A stretch of 64,000 bases of DNA from Macrostomum hystrix (GCA_950097015.1 CATNEN010000039.1:19585501-19649500); one strand, 5' to 3'. Counted from the first letter of the stretch, positions 10,005-23,700 are shown. The notes: a model not told the origin generated them from the sequence alone. Made by a program: numbers and translations.

Positions 10005-12668
10005 ATGAAAATGTCATCTTCATCAACTGTTGCCGGGTCCAACGGCCTCGCAGCGCCAGGCCCTGCCGACTGCGGAGTCTGCGGCTGCCCTGACAATGAT
10101 CAGCAGCTTCTACGCTGCTCTGGCAGCCAATGCGGCGGCGTCTCAGTTCATCCCGGCTGCTACGGCGTTGCCGATGTGCCCGACGACGCGGCAAACTGGC
10201 AGTGCCGTCGGTGCGAATTTCCACACGAGCGCTCGGCGAGGGTCCGCTGTGAGCTCTGCCCGATGCGGGGCGGCCCGCTCAAGCGAACGGATCGAGGCAG
10301 CGGCTGGTGTCATGTCTTGTGCGCATTGGCTGTGCCAGAGGCCGGCTTCGCTGATTGGTCCAAGCTAGAACCAATCCTATTGGCTGGCGTTCCAGCCGAA
10401 CGGTTTACTAGGCCCTGCTGCCTGTGCAGCGGCGAGTTCAACAATACGAATAGTATTAGTAATATTAATGCTAATAATAATAATGGCGTCATCAGCGACC
10501 CAGGCGGAGCCACTCTGCGCTGTCAGCGCTGTCGGCTAGGGTTGCACGCCACTTGCGCTCAGGCACGCGGGTTGCTCAGACAGGTGAGTAGATTTATCCG
10601 TTAAAACTCGATACCCGTGCTCCAAAGTCCGTTTAGGAAGCGTTACTGTGTATTTTTCAAGTTGTCCAGCGGAGGTTTTTATTTGAGGTACTTCGAGTAA
10701 TACTGATTAGAGATTATAATCATTAGAGAAGCGTTTGAGTCATTAGAGAAGCGTTTGAGTCATTAGAGAAGCGTTTGAGTCATTCGACAAGTGTTTGAGT
10801 AGTTAGACAAGATTTAAAATAGTAAGCTAGGCTAGGCATTCTATAAATATGAAAACACTTAATACACCCGTATCGTCTCATCATCTTAGGCATCGACAAG
10901 CCAGTCAGCTGACGGTGGCAGTCAGCAACAGAGACGCCTATTCTTTATCGCCTACTGTCCGAGTCACGTGCCTCCGTCAGCCGACTCTGCGGCGTCAGTC
11001 ATCCGGCCGCTGCACAAGCTGCTCCTGACAAAGTCATGCGTTGACGAGGCCACCACACTGCCTAAACGACCGACGACATCAACTCGGCAAAATAGTAAAA
11101 ACTCGGGCGTCGTGAAATCTTTGTCTCTAAATAGTTCTCGTAGGCGACTTCGACCGGCTTCGAGGCAGTCAACAGCGAAGACATCGACTGGCGGCGGCGT
11201 CGTTGGTGGTGCCGCCGCTGAGGCGCGTCAGCGTCGCCGTTTAATCATCGCGTCGCGTCTTCGAAAGCGGTCGACGCTGCCGACAGCGGTGACGACGAAG
11301 CCTGCTCCAAGGCCGGCTAGACGACAGCCGCAGCCGTTGAACAAACATCGTCAACTACTTCGCGATCAACAGTCGCGTCTAACGCCGTCCACATTAACGA
11401 AGACGAAAGCGCTGTCGAAGTCGATGCAGGTGAAAAAGATTCGATTAAAAAGTTCAAAACCAAAGCGCGAGCGTCCGCTGCCGCAGCTGCTCCCAGCTTC
11501 TGACTCCGAGGAAGACGAGAATGACTTCAATAACGATGTCGACGACGACAACATGTCGGCCGCTGCCGCGTCTTCGTCAGCCGCGGCTTCTTCGCCAACT
11601 GCCGAAGATGACGAAGACGCGGAAGAAGAGGAGGAAGCGGTGGATCCAGTCAGTCTGGGACCGGCTGCGGCCGTTGAATCCCGACCAGCCGAGCCTTCGG
11701 GCAGCTGCGCCTACGCCGGGCCGTCTAGCCTGCCAGCCGGTTTCAGCCTGGCCGACCTGAACAATCCTGCTGACACGGCCGGCGTCGGCCTGTCCTTAGA
11801 CAGCCTGCTGGACTGGCAGTGGAGCCAGACTGGCGACTTTGTGATGCAGATGCTGGCTGGCAGCGAGCTGGGCCCACTGCTCAGCTGCCTGCACCAGCTT
11901 CAGCGAGACAATCGGGATCTGGAGGCCGCCGCTCTCCAGCTTCAGTGCCGGCGCGATCGGCTACTGGCGCTGAATGCCAAACTGGTCCATCATCGCTTCG
12001 AACCCGCTGCCGAGGGTGAGCCAGGAACTGCGACGGAGCAGCCGCCGGTGAGCCAGCAGCAGCAGCAGCAGCAGCAGGCTTTCAAACAACCGCCTACTCC
12101 ACTTCCCATTATGCCCATTGCAAATCGTCAGCAATTAGTTAATCAGCAACCGATTGCTAGTATCCCGCAGCAGCAGCAGCAGCACCACCACCACTTGGCT
12201 AATCAAAACCTGGTTGGTCATCGGATGATTCAAGAACATCATCAGCAACAGCAGATGCCGCATGCGCAGCCTCACCAATTTGCTGGTCAGTTCCTTGCCC
12301 CGGGGCAGCAGATTCCGCATCAGCAGCAGCAGCAGCATCCTCAGTATCAACAGCTGCATCAGCAGCATCAGCAGAGCCAGCGGCAGTTCATATCTGGCCA
12401 GTCATTGGCTAGCCAGCTCACCAATCAGCAATTGGCTAATCAGCTGGCGCTTCTAGCCGGATCTGCTCAGCTGCAGCTGCTTACAGGGGCTCAGCAGCAG
12501 CAGCCGCCGCAGCCGCAGTATCATCAGTATCAAGCGCAGTACGAGCATCGCTTTCGTCAGCATGCCAATTCAATGCCAGCTGTTCCACCTATTCATCTCG
12601 GTGGAAATACTGCTCAGCAACAGCAGCAGCAGCAGCAGCAGCAGCAACGTTTACCACGCAGAGAGTGA
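10005..12668 (+). CDS. AF10/AF17-like PHD-finger chromatin protein (2 exons)
   Basis: Exons 10005-10583 and 10890-12668 join in phase 0, giving 785 residues. Residues about 23-63 form a C4HC3 PHD finger (CGVCGCPDNDQQLLRC). An extended PHD module follows (VRCELCPMRGGPLKRTD, GWCHVLCALAVPE, CHATCAQ-type HATCAQARGLL) and closes in exon 2 with FFIAYCPSH. From about residue 497 comes the octapeptide/leucine-zipper module: DSLLDWQWSQ, LHQLQRDNRDLEAAALQLQ and LLALNAKL, matching human AF10 (FEQFLERQWS, LHQLQVENRRLEEQI). In this family the PHD-zinc knuckle-ePHD unit reads unmodified H3K27 and the zipper recruits the H3K79 methyltransferase DOT1L in the nucleus. The middle is basic then acidic, and the C-terminus is Gln/His-rich with CAG tracts. 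Relatives include MLLT10, MLLT6, fly Alhambra and worm ZFP-1. Confidence 0.93.
10720..10800. repeat. Short 20-bp tandem repeat in the AF10-like intron
   Basis: Four copies of cattagagaagcgtttgagt, the last ones degenerate, sit inside the 306-bp intron. It is a small counterpart of the larger intronic arrays in this window. Confidence 0.85.
12048..12660 (+). repeat. CAG-rich polyglutamine coding tracts
   Basis: Repeated runs of CAG/CAA encode Gln/His stretches in the C-terminal third of the AF10-like protein. The longest runs lie near 12055-12075, 12165-12185 and 12618-12648. They are translated low complexity, in line with the Gln-rich C-terminus of vertebrate AF10. Confidence 0.85.
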
Positions 12669-13914
12669 AAGTTAAATTTATAGTTTAGGAAGACAATTTT
12701 CAGTATTTAAAATTAAATTTCTCACTAAATCGAATGATATGCTGATTGCCTAATTTTTTTCCAAGTTTTCTGCTGTCCACACATCTTTTCTATAAGACTC
12801 CTAAGAGTACATTAAAACCCAATGCTCCATGTTTTTGTGTGTTTATGTGTTCGAGTTGTGTCATTTTATCATTTTTTATTTAACATGATATTTTATACAA
12901 TAGTTAAAATGCGTTTTCCTAATTTTTCGCCTTTTCCGTAAGAGTACAGTGTTTTGACTTCGTTTGGACAGTGAAGTGATCAACCAGGTAAGTGACTTAA
13001 TAATATCCTTTAAAACATCAGGTATCGTATTATGCTATGAGTATTCATAGTAGATCAAGCCAGTTGTTTTACTCATTTAATTACTGCCATTATATACACC
13101 AATTTTCCAACATGTAGTTTACTGTTTCGTCAATCATGTATTAAACTTGTTAACTTGTTTGTAATCTACAAATGATGGAAATATTCTCAAGATTTCTTGA
13201 AAGAAAATATATTCTTTCGTTTCTGAATTTTTGTTTTTAGACTATTTTGTTGTACAAAATTTTAAATCATTGATTCATTTTTTATTTGTATTTTAATTTT
13301 AATAACTATAATCATATTGGTAAAGTATAACTATTCTGTTTCAATAAAATTCCACGACTTTATAGAGAAAGTTGATCAGGTTTTTGCTTATTTTGAGTTC
13401 ATTATTGAATATATAAAGAAATTGTGCTGCACTGTCCATAACCTATCACTGAATTTAGCTGAATTTTTTATTGTTTATCAAATTAGTTATATTGTAAACG
13501 CATTCGCTGTTCAGCTTATTTAGCTCTACGAAAATGATGTCGTGCTAATTTTAAGTTTGTATGTTTTGTTGTTGGACTTTTTTGCTGTGTATTATAAAAA
13601 ATACAACTTTTTCTGTTTTTATTATTTATTAATTTTTCCAAACCAGTTTTATGGTTTTCGATTAACGCAAACAACTCAATTCAATGTTGAGCCAAGAACT
13701 CAATTGTTATTATATCATTTAAATGGCCAAAAAATATATATTTAATAGATCAGAAGAAAAAACAGTTAGTAAATATTCAATTATAAATATGCTGAAGAAA
13801 GCAGGAAATAAAAGAAAACATCAGAGAAGGTTAAAGTGCAGAAAATGGAAACTAGAGTTCAGTGTTTAATAGGCATAACCGTCATTTAACAAGTTAACAA
13901 TTTAATCGCTTTTT
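12669..13914. other. AF10-like 3' flank, AT-rich
   Basis: AT-rich sequence after the stop codon. No exon, tRNA or transposon could be supported. Two open frames near 13317-13745 have the composition of random AT-rich DNA. Confidence 0.4.
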
Positions 13915-14478
13915 AAACACAGGCAGACACCCCAGATGTGTCTATAAACACAGGCAGACACCCTGGAGATGTGTCTATAAACACAGGCAGACACCCTGGA
14001 GATGTGTCTATAAACACAGGGAGACACCCTGGAGATGTGTCTATAAACACAGGCAGACACCCCAGATGTGTCTATACACAGGCAGACACCCCAGATGTGA
14101 CTATAAACACAGGCAGACACCCCAGATGTGTCTATAAACACAGGCAGACACCCTGGAGATGTGTCTATAAACACAGGGAGACACCCTGGAGATGTGTCTA
14201 TAAACACAGGCAGACACCCCAGATGTGTCTATAAACACAGGCAGACACCCCAGCTGTGTCTATAAACACAGGGAGACACCCTGGAGATGTGTCTATAAAC
14301 ACAGGCAGACACCCCAGATGTGTCTATAAACACAGGCAGACACCCCAGATGTGTCTATAAACACAGGCAGACACCCCAGATGTGTCTATACACAGGCAGA
14401 CACCCCAGATGTGTCTATAAACACAGGCAGACACCCCAGCTGTGTCTATAAACACAGGCAGACACCCCAGATGTAAAC
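13915..14478. repeat. Minisatellite between converging genes (about 31-bp unit)
   Basis: Copies of tctataaacacaggcagaca followed by ccccagatgtg or ccctggagatgtg. The two variants alternate in blocks. It lies between the AF10-like gene (+) and the ELMO-domain gene (-), ending about 45 bases from the ELMOD stop codon. Confidence 0.93.
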
Positions 14479-14522
14479 ACTAAAAGGAGACAGACATCCT
14501 AGTTGATAGTGGTCCAGTCAGT

Positions 14523-16758
14523 CTACCAGGCAGTTCCGCTTTCCTCTGGAGCCATGAATATACAGTCAGGATTGGATGCTTCGTCTTTAACGAGCCGTTT
14601 AAACTTTGACTTGACGCCGTTGAACTGCATGACGTCCAAACCCTGGCGCTGCCAGAATTCGGCAAAGCGTACGAACAGGCCGCAGAACAGCCGATGCAAG
14701 TCGTCCAATTCGTAGGAGCCCAGATTGTGGAAATGTTTGCGAAACTTTCGACCCTTTAACAGGCGCCAAACAAGGTCGCTGATGTTAATGCTGGCTATGG
14801 CGTATGGAAAACCATTGACTGGGTGCCGGCACTGACTAAGTATCGAAGCGGCTTGGCTAGGATAGCGGGTAGCAAAGAACAGTAGCTGGTCAAGGCCCAG
14901 CATTCCCATGCCGCGAAAGTCCGTCTGCGGATCGTCGCCCTTTAGACAGAGGTAGTTGATTATTATCAGGAAACGAAATGTAACACAAATTTTTTATTTT
15001 ACGACTTTTTTTCGAAAAATCCCGGCTTTGTTATTGTCGATAATTTCCGTTGTTTCAACTTCATGAGCCTTAGATTTTTTTGGCCATCAGTAGCGACTAA
15101 CTGTGAAAATTAGCTCGTAGTTTATACTTGCCTGGTAAAAAAGTTATTTGTTTAAAAAAGTTTACTAAAAATATATTCTTTTATGTTTTAAACTACACTT
15201 TAAACATTAATTTATTTTTAATTGCTGTTTTTAATACAACGCTCTTCTTTACGACTCATTTATAATTCAGTGACTTTTAGTTAAACTATCGGACTTTGGA
15301 AATGCCTGGTTCGATGTCGCAACTTGCTTTGTTATTATTAATTTTCATTCCTGTCAATGACGCACCTGAAATCCGATGTCGCCCCACTGCTTGGAGACGC
15401 GGCCAGACAGGGGCTCGCTAGGGCAGAGGGCGGTCCACAGTCTAGCCAGCTTGGCCTCGTGCTCCCTGGACTTCGAATTGAACGCCACCCGACGCACAGC
15501 GTCAGCTTGTTGACAGAGCCGATCGTGGCTAGCAATGGCGATGACCGCCTCGGCCAGAGCCGACTCAAACATCGGATAAGCGCCGGGCTCCACGCGCTTG
15601 GCTACGGCAACTGCGGCTGCGGCCGCTGCGGCGGCCTCCTTATCAATAGTATCAGAGCTCTTAGCTTGCCCAGCTGCTGGGCCGCTGCGGTCGCTGGAGC
15701 CGCCACCGACATGCGCGTCGGCTTGGTGCGGCAGGAGAGCTCGCACGGCTGGACAGCCCGAGGCGCGAATTACTCGCTCTGTGTTGAAAAAGTAACATTG
15801 TTGAGTGCTATGCTAGACACCTGACTGTGATTGCCGAATACAGATTTTTAAGGTGTTACAGGCTAAAGATCTGGGAGTGACGGGCTGAGTATCTGTGAGG
15901 ATCTGGGAGTGACAGGCTGAGTATCTGTGAGGATCTGGGAGTGACAGGCTGAGTATCTGTGAGGATCTGGGAGTGACAGGCTGAGTATCTGTGAGGATCT
16001 GGGAGTGACAGGCTGAGTATCTGTGAGGATCTGGGAGTGACAGGCTGAGTATCTGTGAGGATCTGGGAGTGACAGGCTGAGTATCTGTGAGGATCTGGGA
16101 GTGACAGGCTGAGTATCTGTGAGGATCTGGGAGTGACAGGCTGAGTATCTGTGAGGATCTGGGAGTGACAGGCTGAGTATCTGTGAGGATCTGGGAGTGA
16201 CAGGCTGAGTATCTAGGAGTGATAGGCTAAAGATCTGGGAGTGACAGGCTGAGTATCTGTGAGGGTCTCGGAGTGACAGGCTGAGTATCTGTGAGGGTCT
16301 CGGAGTGACAGGCTGAGGATCTGTGAGGGTCTCGGAGTGACTGGCTGAGTATGTGTGAGGGTCTCGGAGTGACAGGCTGAGGATCTGTGAGGGTCTCGGA
16401 GTGACAGGCTGAGTATGTGTGAGGGTCTCGGAGTGACAGGCTGAGTATGTGTGAGGGTCTCGGAGTGACTGGCTGAGGATCTACGCTCGTAAGTGTGACA
16501 GGATGAGGATCTGGTAGTGACAGGCTTATAGCTGGGAGGTACAGACGAAAGTCGAGGCCAACATAAGCAAGCAGTTAGAGTGAAATTACCTAATTCGCAA
16601 AACCGCTTCGCGCCTCTAGGATAGCGAAGAATAACTCTCAATAGGCCGCACTTGCCCGAGAACTTAGTTGTCAGCCACTTGAACATCGGCCAGACGAGGT
16701 TCAGAAGCAAGTTAAACAGGCGCAGAATGAAAACCGCCAGTGGCCATCGTTTGACCAT
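14523..16758 (-). CDS. ELMO-domain protein, ELMOD1/2-like (3 exons)
   Basis: Minus-strand exons 16758-16590, 15778-15366 and 14939-14523 agree in phase (1, then 0) with GT-AG introns and yield 332 residues, the usual ELMOD1/2 size. The N-terminus is hydrophobic and ends FSGKCGLLRVI (family LTGRCELQRI). The ELMO domain contains LARLWTALCPSEPLSGRVSK, WGDIGFQ at the exon 2 end and GDDPQTDFRGMGMLGL at the exon 3 start. This is the family motif W-x3-GFQ-x3-P-x-TDFRG, including the arginine needed for GTPase activation. ELMODs are GAPs for ARL2 and ARF GTPases. Later blocks (NGFPYAIASINISDLVWRLL and FCGLFVRFAEFW) also fit. The ATG at 16758 is the first in frame. Intron 1 holds a 32-bp minisatellite. 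Confidence 0.93.
15865..16500. repeat. Minisatellite in ELMOD intron 1 (about 32-bp unit)
   Basis: Copies of ctgagtatctgtgaggatct followed by gggagtgacagg are nearly identical from 15890 to 16210. A second variant with gagggtctcggagtgac runs from about 16255 to 16475. The sharp switch suggests two separate expansions. Confidence 0.93.
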
Positions 16759-16859
16759 GGCTGCAAGGATTGATTCAGTCCACTTAAACACTTAGAAAGT
16801 GGGGTGGATAACCTTAAGCTACACATTTCTCTATTCATTCTACAGTTATTTTTAGTCGC

Positions 16860-17200
16860 CTGCGATCAGGATCTCTCCCGTCTTATCTATCCCCAGTCTT
16901 TATCTCTCTAATTTCTCCTCCCTCCGCTGTCTCATCTCTCTAATATCTTATCTCTTCTGTCTTATCTTATCCCTTGTCGCATCTCTCCCATGTCTCATCT
17001 CTCTACTGTCTGCTCTCCCCGTCTTATCTCTCCGTGTCTTCCGCTGTCTCTTCTATCCGCTGACTCATCTCTCCCCTGTCTTATCTCTCCACTGTTTTCT
17101 CTCTTATGTCTAATTTCTTCACTGTCTCAGATCACTCATTTGTGATCTCTTATCTGTCTTTTTTCTCCTCTGTCTCATCTTCCCCTTTCATATCTTCCTG
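16860..17200. repeat. Degenerate pyrimidine-rich repeat
   Basis: Loose copies of ctgtcttatctctc separate the ELMOD start from the strawberry notch stop. The phrase is the same as the core of the array in the last strawberry notch intron (18060-18540). Confidence 0.7.
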
Positions 17201-17722
17201 TCTGCTGATGTCCCGTGCTTTATATTATACTTCGCAACTAAAAAGCCGTAAAATAATAGGCGAATTGAAAGACAACAAGTATTTTAAACAAATTAGACAT
17301 GACATAAATAAAAAACTATTATTATATTCTTCTTATTTAACGACAAAAGCGTGTGTATTTCCCGGTAATGAGAGCCATGCTACCATGTTTATGCTTGTAT
17401 TCATATTAACAAAGGTACAAATCACTGAAAGGCTGGTTATATAATGAGTTTATTAGCCAAAATCTGAATAGAATTGACAAAGCAGAGGCTCGCATACTGC
17501 TTATAATAATATACTACTGAGCGTGTGAGTAGTAGATAAATGCCTGCAACAACGGGGTACATTATTTAATACTACTGTATTAGTAGTAAAACATGGAAAA
17601 GACGATATGTTCATCTATGTAGTTTTTGTTTCTATATTTTAACAGCCAAAAAAATAAATAAATAACAAATCAAGCAATCTTGAAGAAGAACACGCATTTG
17701 TGTTTATTCAGAGATATTTCAA

Positions 17723-20700
17723 TCACTGCATCTGGCACAGGCAGGAGTGCACGGGTCCAACTGATTCAGGCGGTACAAGGACTCCAACAATGCGCCTACC
17801 ATCGCTGGCTCGCATTCGCACCAGTTGCATATTGCGACAGACGCGTTCCAGTGTGGGCCAGACACTCAGCACTGACCCAGCTAGCAGGTGATAGACGCGA
17901 ACCCGGAGCCCGACTTCGCACGGCTTACCTGTGGCTGCTTGACGGCCGCACTGGCCGCTGGCAGAGGCGATAGCGTGGGCGCAATGACTGCGTGAGCGAT
18001 CGTACACCTGGGCGGTTCGCGTTTGAGAAAACTGATTTGACAAATGCGAGCTTTATCTCTAATCCTTACCTGTCTTATCTCTCGCCTCCCTTATCTCTCT
18101 CAAATTCTCACCTGTCTATCTCCTTTCACCCTTAACCGTTCTATTTATTCTTACCCCTCACGCGTTTAATATCTCACCTGTCACCTGTCTTATCTATTGT
18201 CCCACTCACCTGTCTTATCTTGTGTCACCCGCACCTGTCTTATCTCTCTCAACCCTCACTGTCTTATCTCTCTCAGCCCTCACTGTCTTATCTACTGTCA
18301 CCCACACCTGTCTTCCTCACTTGTCTTATCTCCTATCACCCGCACCTGTCTTATCTCTCTCACCCCTCACTGTCTTATCTCTCTCACCCCTCACTGTCTT
18401 ATCTCTCTCACCCCTCACTGTCTTATCTCTCTCACCCCTCACTGTCTTTTCTACTGTCACCCCTCACTGTCTTATCTACTGTCACCCTCACCTGTCTTAT
18501 CTACTGTCACCCTCACCTGCCTTTTCTCTCTCACTCCTAGCCGATTTCTCTTACGCTATGCTGACAAGGAATTTCGTTAGAAAGAAATCTATAGAGCTAG
18601 TTAGATTGGCTCGGTGACTATATAGTCTAACAACTAACCTGTTCCCAAATCCGCTTCGCCACATCCAGATCCGTGACGCGACGCCATCTTTCCTGCAGTC
18701 GCAGCAGACCCTCTAGCCTGGCCTGCTGCCCTGTACTAGGCCTGTACAGTCGCATTAGAACAGCCTCCTCCGCGTGACCGGAGCCAGTCGAAGAGCCGCC
18801 GGCGTCCAATTTGCGCCGCTTACTCCGCTGTTTTCTACTAGGCGCCACAGCCAGCAGAGGCTGTTGAATACCGGACGCGGCCGGCTGTTTTGGCAGATAA
18901 AAGCCGTCATGCGGTCCCTCGTGAAGATAGAAAATCTCCGAGGCCTTGTGCCAGGGCAGGCCCCGCTCGGCCCGCACAGTGTGCAGGTGCACCTGGCAAC
19001 AGTCGCCAAAGTAGCGCGTCTCATAGGACTCGGTGTCCTCGATCTGGAATGGGATGATGAATTTTGTTATGGCAATAAGCAATTCCGGGGTATCATGATA
19101 ACAAGAACGGACCCCACAGTAAAAGAAGAAAATGCAGAGACAAGAACATGTTACAATGAGAGCAAAAATCACACTTTCTTGAGAACAGGTATCACACTTT
19201 CTTGAGAACAGGTATCACAATTTATTGAGAACAGGTATCACACTTTCTTGAGAACAGGTATCACACTTTCTTGAGAACAGGTATCACACTTTCTTGAGAA
19301 CAGGTATCACACTTTCTTGAGAACAGGTATCACACTTTCTTGAGAACAGGTATCACACTTTCTTGAGAACAGGTATCACACTTTCTTGAGAACAGGTATC
19401 ACACTTTCTTGAGAACAGGTATCACACTTTCTTGAGAACTGGTGTCACACTTTATTGGGAACAGGTATCACACTTTCTTGAGAACTGGTGTCACACTTTA
19501 TTGGGAACAGGTATCGCACTTTATTGAGAACAGTTATCACACTTTCTTGAGAACAGGTATCACACTTTCTTGAGAACAGGTATCACACTTTCTTGAGAAC
19601 AGGTATCACACTTTCTTGAGAACAGGTATCACACTTTCTTGAGAACAGGTATCACACTTTCTTGAGAACAGGTATCACACTTTCTTGAGAACTGGTGTCA
19701 CACTTTATTGGGAACAGGTATCACACTTTCTTGAGAACTGGTGTCACACTTTATTGGGAACAGGTATCGCACTTTATTGAGAACAGTTATCATACTTAAA
19801 AGATAATAAGTATCGAACTCAAGAGAACAGGGGCATCGAACTACTAAAAACAGACATACAACTTTTAAATGAGTATTTAAGGCATCAATCATACAGCTTC
19901 AACAAACCTGTAGGCTCTCTCCTTTGACGCCCAGATCGGCTATGCCAATATCGAGTTTGCCTTCGCGCTTAGCTTTCAGCGTCACCTCGGCCAGGGTGTC
20001 CGCAAAGTATTGAAATAGCGCATTCTGCATAGCCACCTCCAGTCCTAGCAGGCGATTTAGAAACTTCGGTATACAATTGTACTCCCTATCAAGGAAGTAG
20101 CCGTTCGGCTGCCGACCAATCATTCCCATGCTAACTAGGGCCTGCGGAAAATCGAACCAAAGATCAACCGGCACCTCGGCGATTGGCTCCTCCATGCCGA
20201 TGGCCGATTTGACGGCGGATTCAAGGGCCAGCCGGCCAAATTGATTGTCCAAATTGAATCGCGACAGGTCGCGACTTTCGCCAGCGCGCCTATCGCCGTG
20301 GGTCAGGGCGCCGAGGCTTTCTAATCGCTTAGCAACCGAGGCGGCGAATCGGCGCTCCCCAGCTAGCTCGGAGATTAGAAATATGTAGCGGGGAGCCGAC
20401 ACCTGATTGGATCGGTGGGTGCGGCCGAACTGTTGAATAGCTCGATCGGCGCTCCAAGGCAACTCCAGGGTGATGTGCACACGACGGCGCTGATTCGGTA
20501 CCCGCTTATCGGCCTGGATAAATTATGAAATCGCGAGAGCAATTTGTGGAATAAAATCGCAGCAGAGAGGCTACAGATGGAATCGCAGCAAATAGGTAAG
20601 ATATGGAATCGCAGCAGAGAAGCAACAGATGGATTCGCAGCAGAGAAGCAACAGATGGAATCGCAGCAGTGCAGAGAAGCAACAGATGGAATCGCAGCAG

Positions 20701-23700
20701 AGAAGCAACAGATGGAATCGCAGCAGAGAAGCAACAGATGGAATCGCAGCAGAGAAGCTACAGATGAAATTATACCTGCAAGCTGATGCCACTAGAAGCC
20801 GCCTCGGATATGACAGCTATTAGTTTTTCGCCGTCCATAAATCGCTGCTTCTCAGTCAGGTTAATTAGCTCCATCGACAATTCCGCTTCTCGGCGGCTTT
20901 CGTAGGTCACCTAAAAAAATCAAAACCGCTTTTAATTTCTAACGAGGAAGTAGCTTGTGTTGGGATTTCTGAGGAAGTAGCTTGTGTTGGGATTTCTGAG
21001 GAAGTAGCTTGTGTTGGGATTTCTGAGGAAGTAGCTTGTGTTGGGATTTCTGAGGAAGTAGCTTGTGTTGGGATTTCTGAGGAAGTAGCTTGTGTTGGGA
21101 TTTCTGAGGAAGTAGCTTGTGTTGGGATTTTTGAGGAAGTAGCTTGTGTTGGGATTTCTGAGGAAGTAGCTTGTGTTGGGATTTCTGAGGAAGTAGCTTG
21201 TGTTGGGATTTCTGAGGAAGTAGCTTGTGTTGGGATTTCTGAGGAAGTAGCTTGTGTTGGGATTTCTAATTAAAATACTTTGGGTTGGGATTCCTAATTA
21301 AAATACTTCGGGTTGGGATTTATAGTTAAGATACTTCGGGTTGGGATTTCTAATTAAAATACTTTGGGTTGGGATTTCTAATTAAAATACTTTGGGTTGG
21401 GATTTCTAATTAAAATACTTTGGGTTGGGATTTCTAATTAAAATACTTTGGGTTTGATTTTCTAGTTAAGATACTTCGGGTTGGGATTTCTAACGATCAT
21501 TGAAGTCAGGATTTTTAATCAAGCAGACTAAGGCTGGGATAGGGAGGGGTCGGTGACAGCGGTTATCGCGTTTGCCTTCCGCACCAAGGTCCCTGAGCTC
21601 GATTCCGTGGCGAGGCCGCATTCATTTGGGGCACAGCTGCGAAGAGAAGTCTTGGTGGCTTGTCGTACAATTTACGCCCTTGAGGGCAAACCTCCAAGGC
21701 ACAATGAAGTTCGTACACTGCCTGACGATGAGAAAGTCAGGGCAGGTGTACACACCTGTGTGTGTGCCTGCGTACGGTATCTGTGTGCGTGTGTGCTCAG
21801 GAGTCAGCGAAATGGGCAGAATTGCTTTCTCGCTGGCTGCGGGTCTAGTGTCACCAAATGTTGTGCCTTTGCCCGCAGCCCTCCTGCAATTGTTATCATT
21901 ATTAAGGCTGGGATATTTGATAAGGAAATAGCTTTACTGATCTCTAAAATATGGTGAGAGTGTTACTCACTTGTCCAGCATCGTCAGCGACAACTCGTCC
22001 GCGCCGTCCGGTCATCTCGGCCACCACCACCGGGCCGCCTAGCCTATCGATGAGCTCGTCTAGAGCATTTTTAGGCAGCTGATCGTCCATAGCTTCAACG
22101 GCTTTCAATAGGTCTGCCTTGAGCTGGGCAGCCCGGCGCCGGTCCTCACCCGTCACTTCCCGAGTCGGAGCGCCACCGCCGGATTCGCTGCCGCTGCCGG
22201 CACCATCGGCGGTGTCGCGCAGACGATTCTGACGAACCCACCGACTGCCGAGGATTTCACCGATTGTGTCGTCGCCTTCAAACAAATCCATTAGCGACAG
22301 ATCGACGCTGGGAAAGTGCTTTTCGATTAGCGACTGAAACACGCCTTTGGCTGTGGACACGAAATCGTTTAAGTCTCCCTGCGCTTCTTCCAATAGTTCC
22401 GTGGTTCGAGCCTCGCCTGTTGACTGCAGGCCAATGACAACGCAATGTCCAGCCTCAACTGCCTCTGTAGCCAGCTGAAGATAAGTGCGTAGTATGAGTA
22501 GGGATTCAGTGTATTCTTATAAACAGAACTCAAATCATGGAGATTGTATTAAACAGAACTCAAATCATGGGGATTGTATTAAACAGAACTCAAATCATGG
22601 GGATTGTAATAAACAGAACTCAAATCATGGGGATTGTAATAAACAGAACTCAAATCATGGGGATTGTAATAAACAGAACTCAAATCATGGGGATTGTAAT
22701 AAACAGAACTCAAATCATGGGGATTGTATTAAACAGAACTCAAATCATGGGGATTGTATTAAACAGAACTCAAATCATGGGGATTGTATTAAACAGAACT
22801 CAAATCATGGGGATTGTATTAAACAGAACTCAAATCATGGGGATTGTATTAAACAGAACTCAAATCATGGGGATTGTATTAAACAGAACTCAAATCATGA
22901 GGATTCTAATAAAAAGAACTCAAATCATGAGGATTCTTATAAACAGAACTCAAATCATGAGGATTCTAATAAAAAGAACTCAAATCATGAGGATTCTTAT
23001 AAACAGAACTCAAATCATGAGGATTCTAATAAACAGAACTAAAATCATAGGGATTCTTATAAACAGAACTCAAATCATGAGGATTCTAATAAACAGAACT
23101 CAAATCATGAGGATTCTTATAAACAGAACTCAAATCATGAGGATTCTAATAAACAGAACTCAAATCATGAGGATTCTTATAAACAGAACTCAAATCATGA
23201 GGATTCTAATAAACTTAACTCCAAATGTGGATTATGATTATAAATCCCAAATAAGGGGATTTTCTGACAGCGCATATCTTACCTCAACACATCTGTCAAT
23301 CTTAGCCGAGACGCAAAGGTGTTTAAAGAATCGCTGATGCGCCGACCAGAACTGGCCCCACACCACCTTGCGATTCCTGCCATCAGGATCCGTGCGCTTC
23401 GAAGCCTCCTCGAAGGCCGCCTTTGCCTGCAGCCACAGTCGGCAGCTGGCGTTGTACATTTCAGTGTACTCCTGGCACAGAGGAACCTCGTCTATGCCGA
23501 ATTGGACACCCTGGGATGAGATGAGATTTACAAGCTTTAGATATATACTGGCTAATGCTGAGATGGATACTAGCTAATGCTGAGATGGATACTAGCTAAT
23601 GCTGAGATGGATACTGGCTAATACTGAGATGGATACTGGCTAATGCTGAGATGGATACTAGCTAATGCTGAGATGGATACTGGCTAATGCTGAGATGGAT

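Noticed and set aside
17106-17444. Open + strand frame between ELMOD and sbno
   Set aside because: It begins in a degenerate pyrimidine repeat and continues into AT-rich DNA, without a domain or splice partners.
22515-23225. Regular 30-bp repeats that might suggest a CRISPR array
   Set aside because: Units follow one another directly without unique spacers, no cas genes exist, and the locus is an intron of an animal gene.
22537-23337. 266-codon + strand frame of [10 protein letters not shown] repeats
   Set aside because: It is produced by the 30-bp intronic array; the second frame of the same array is equally open. No non-repeat coding part exists.
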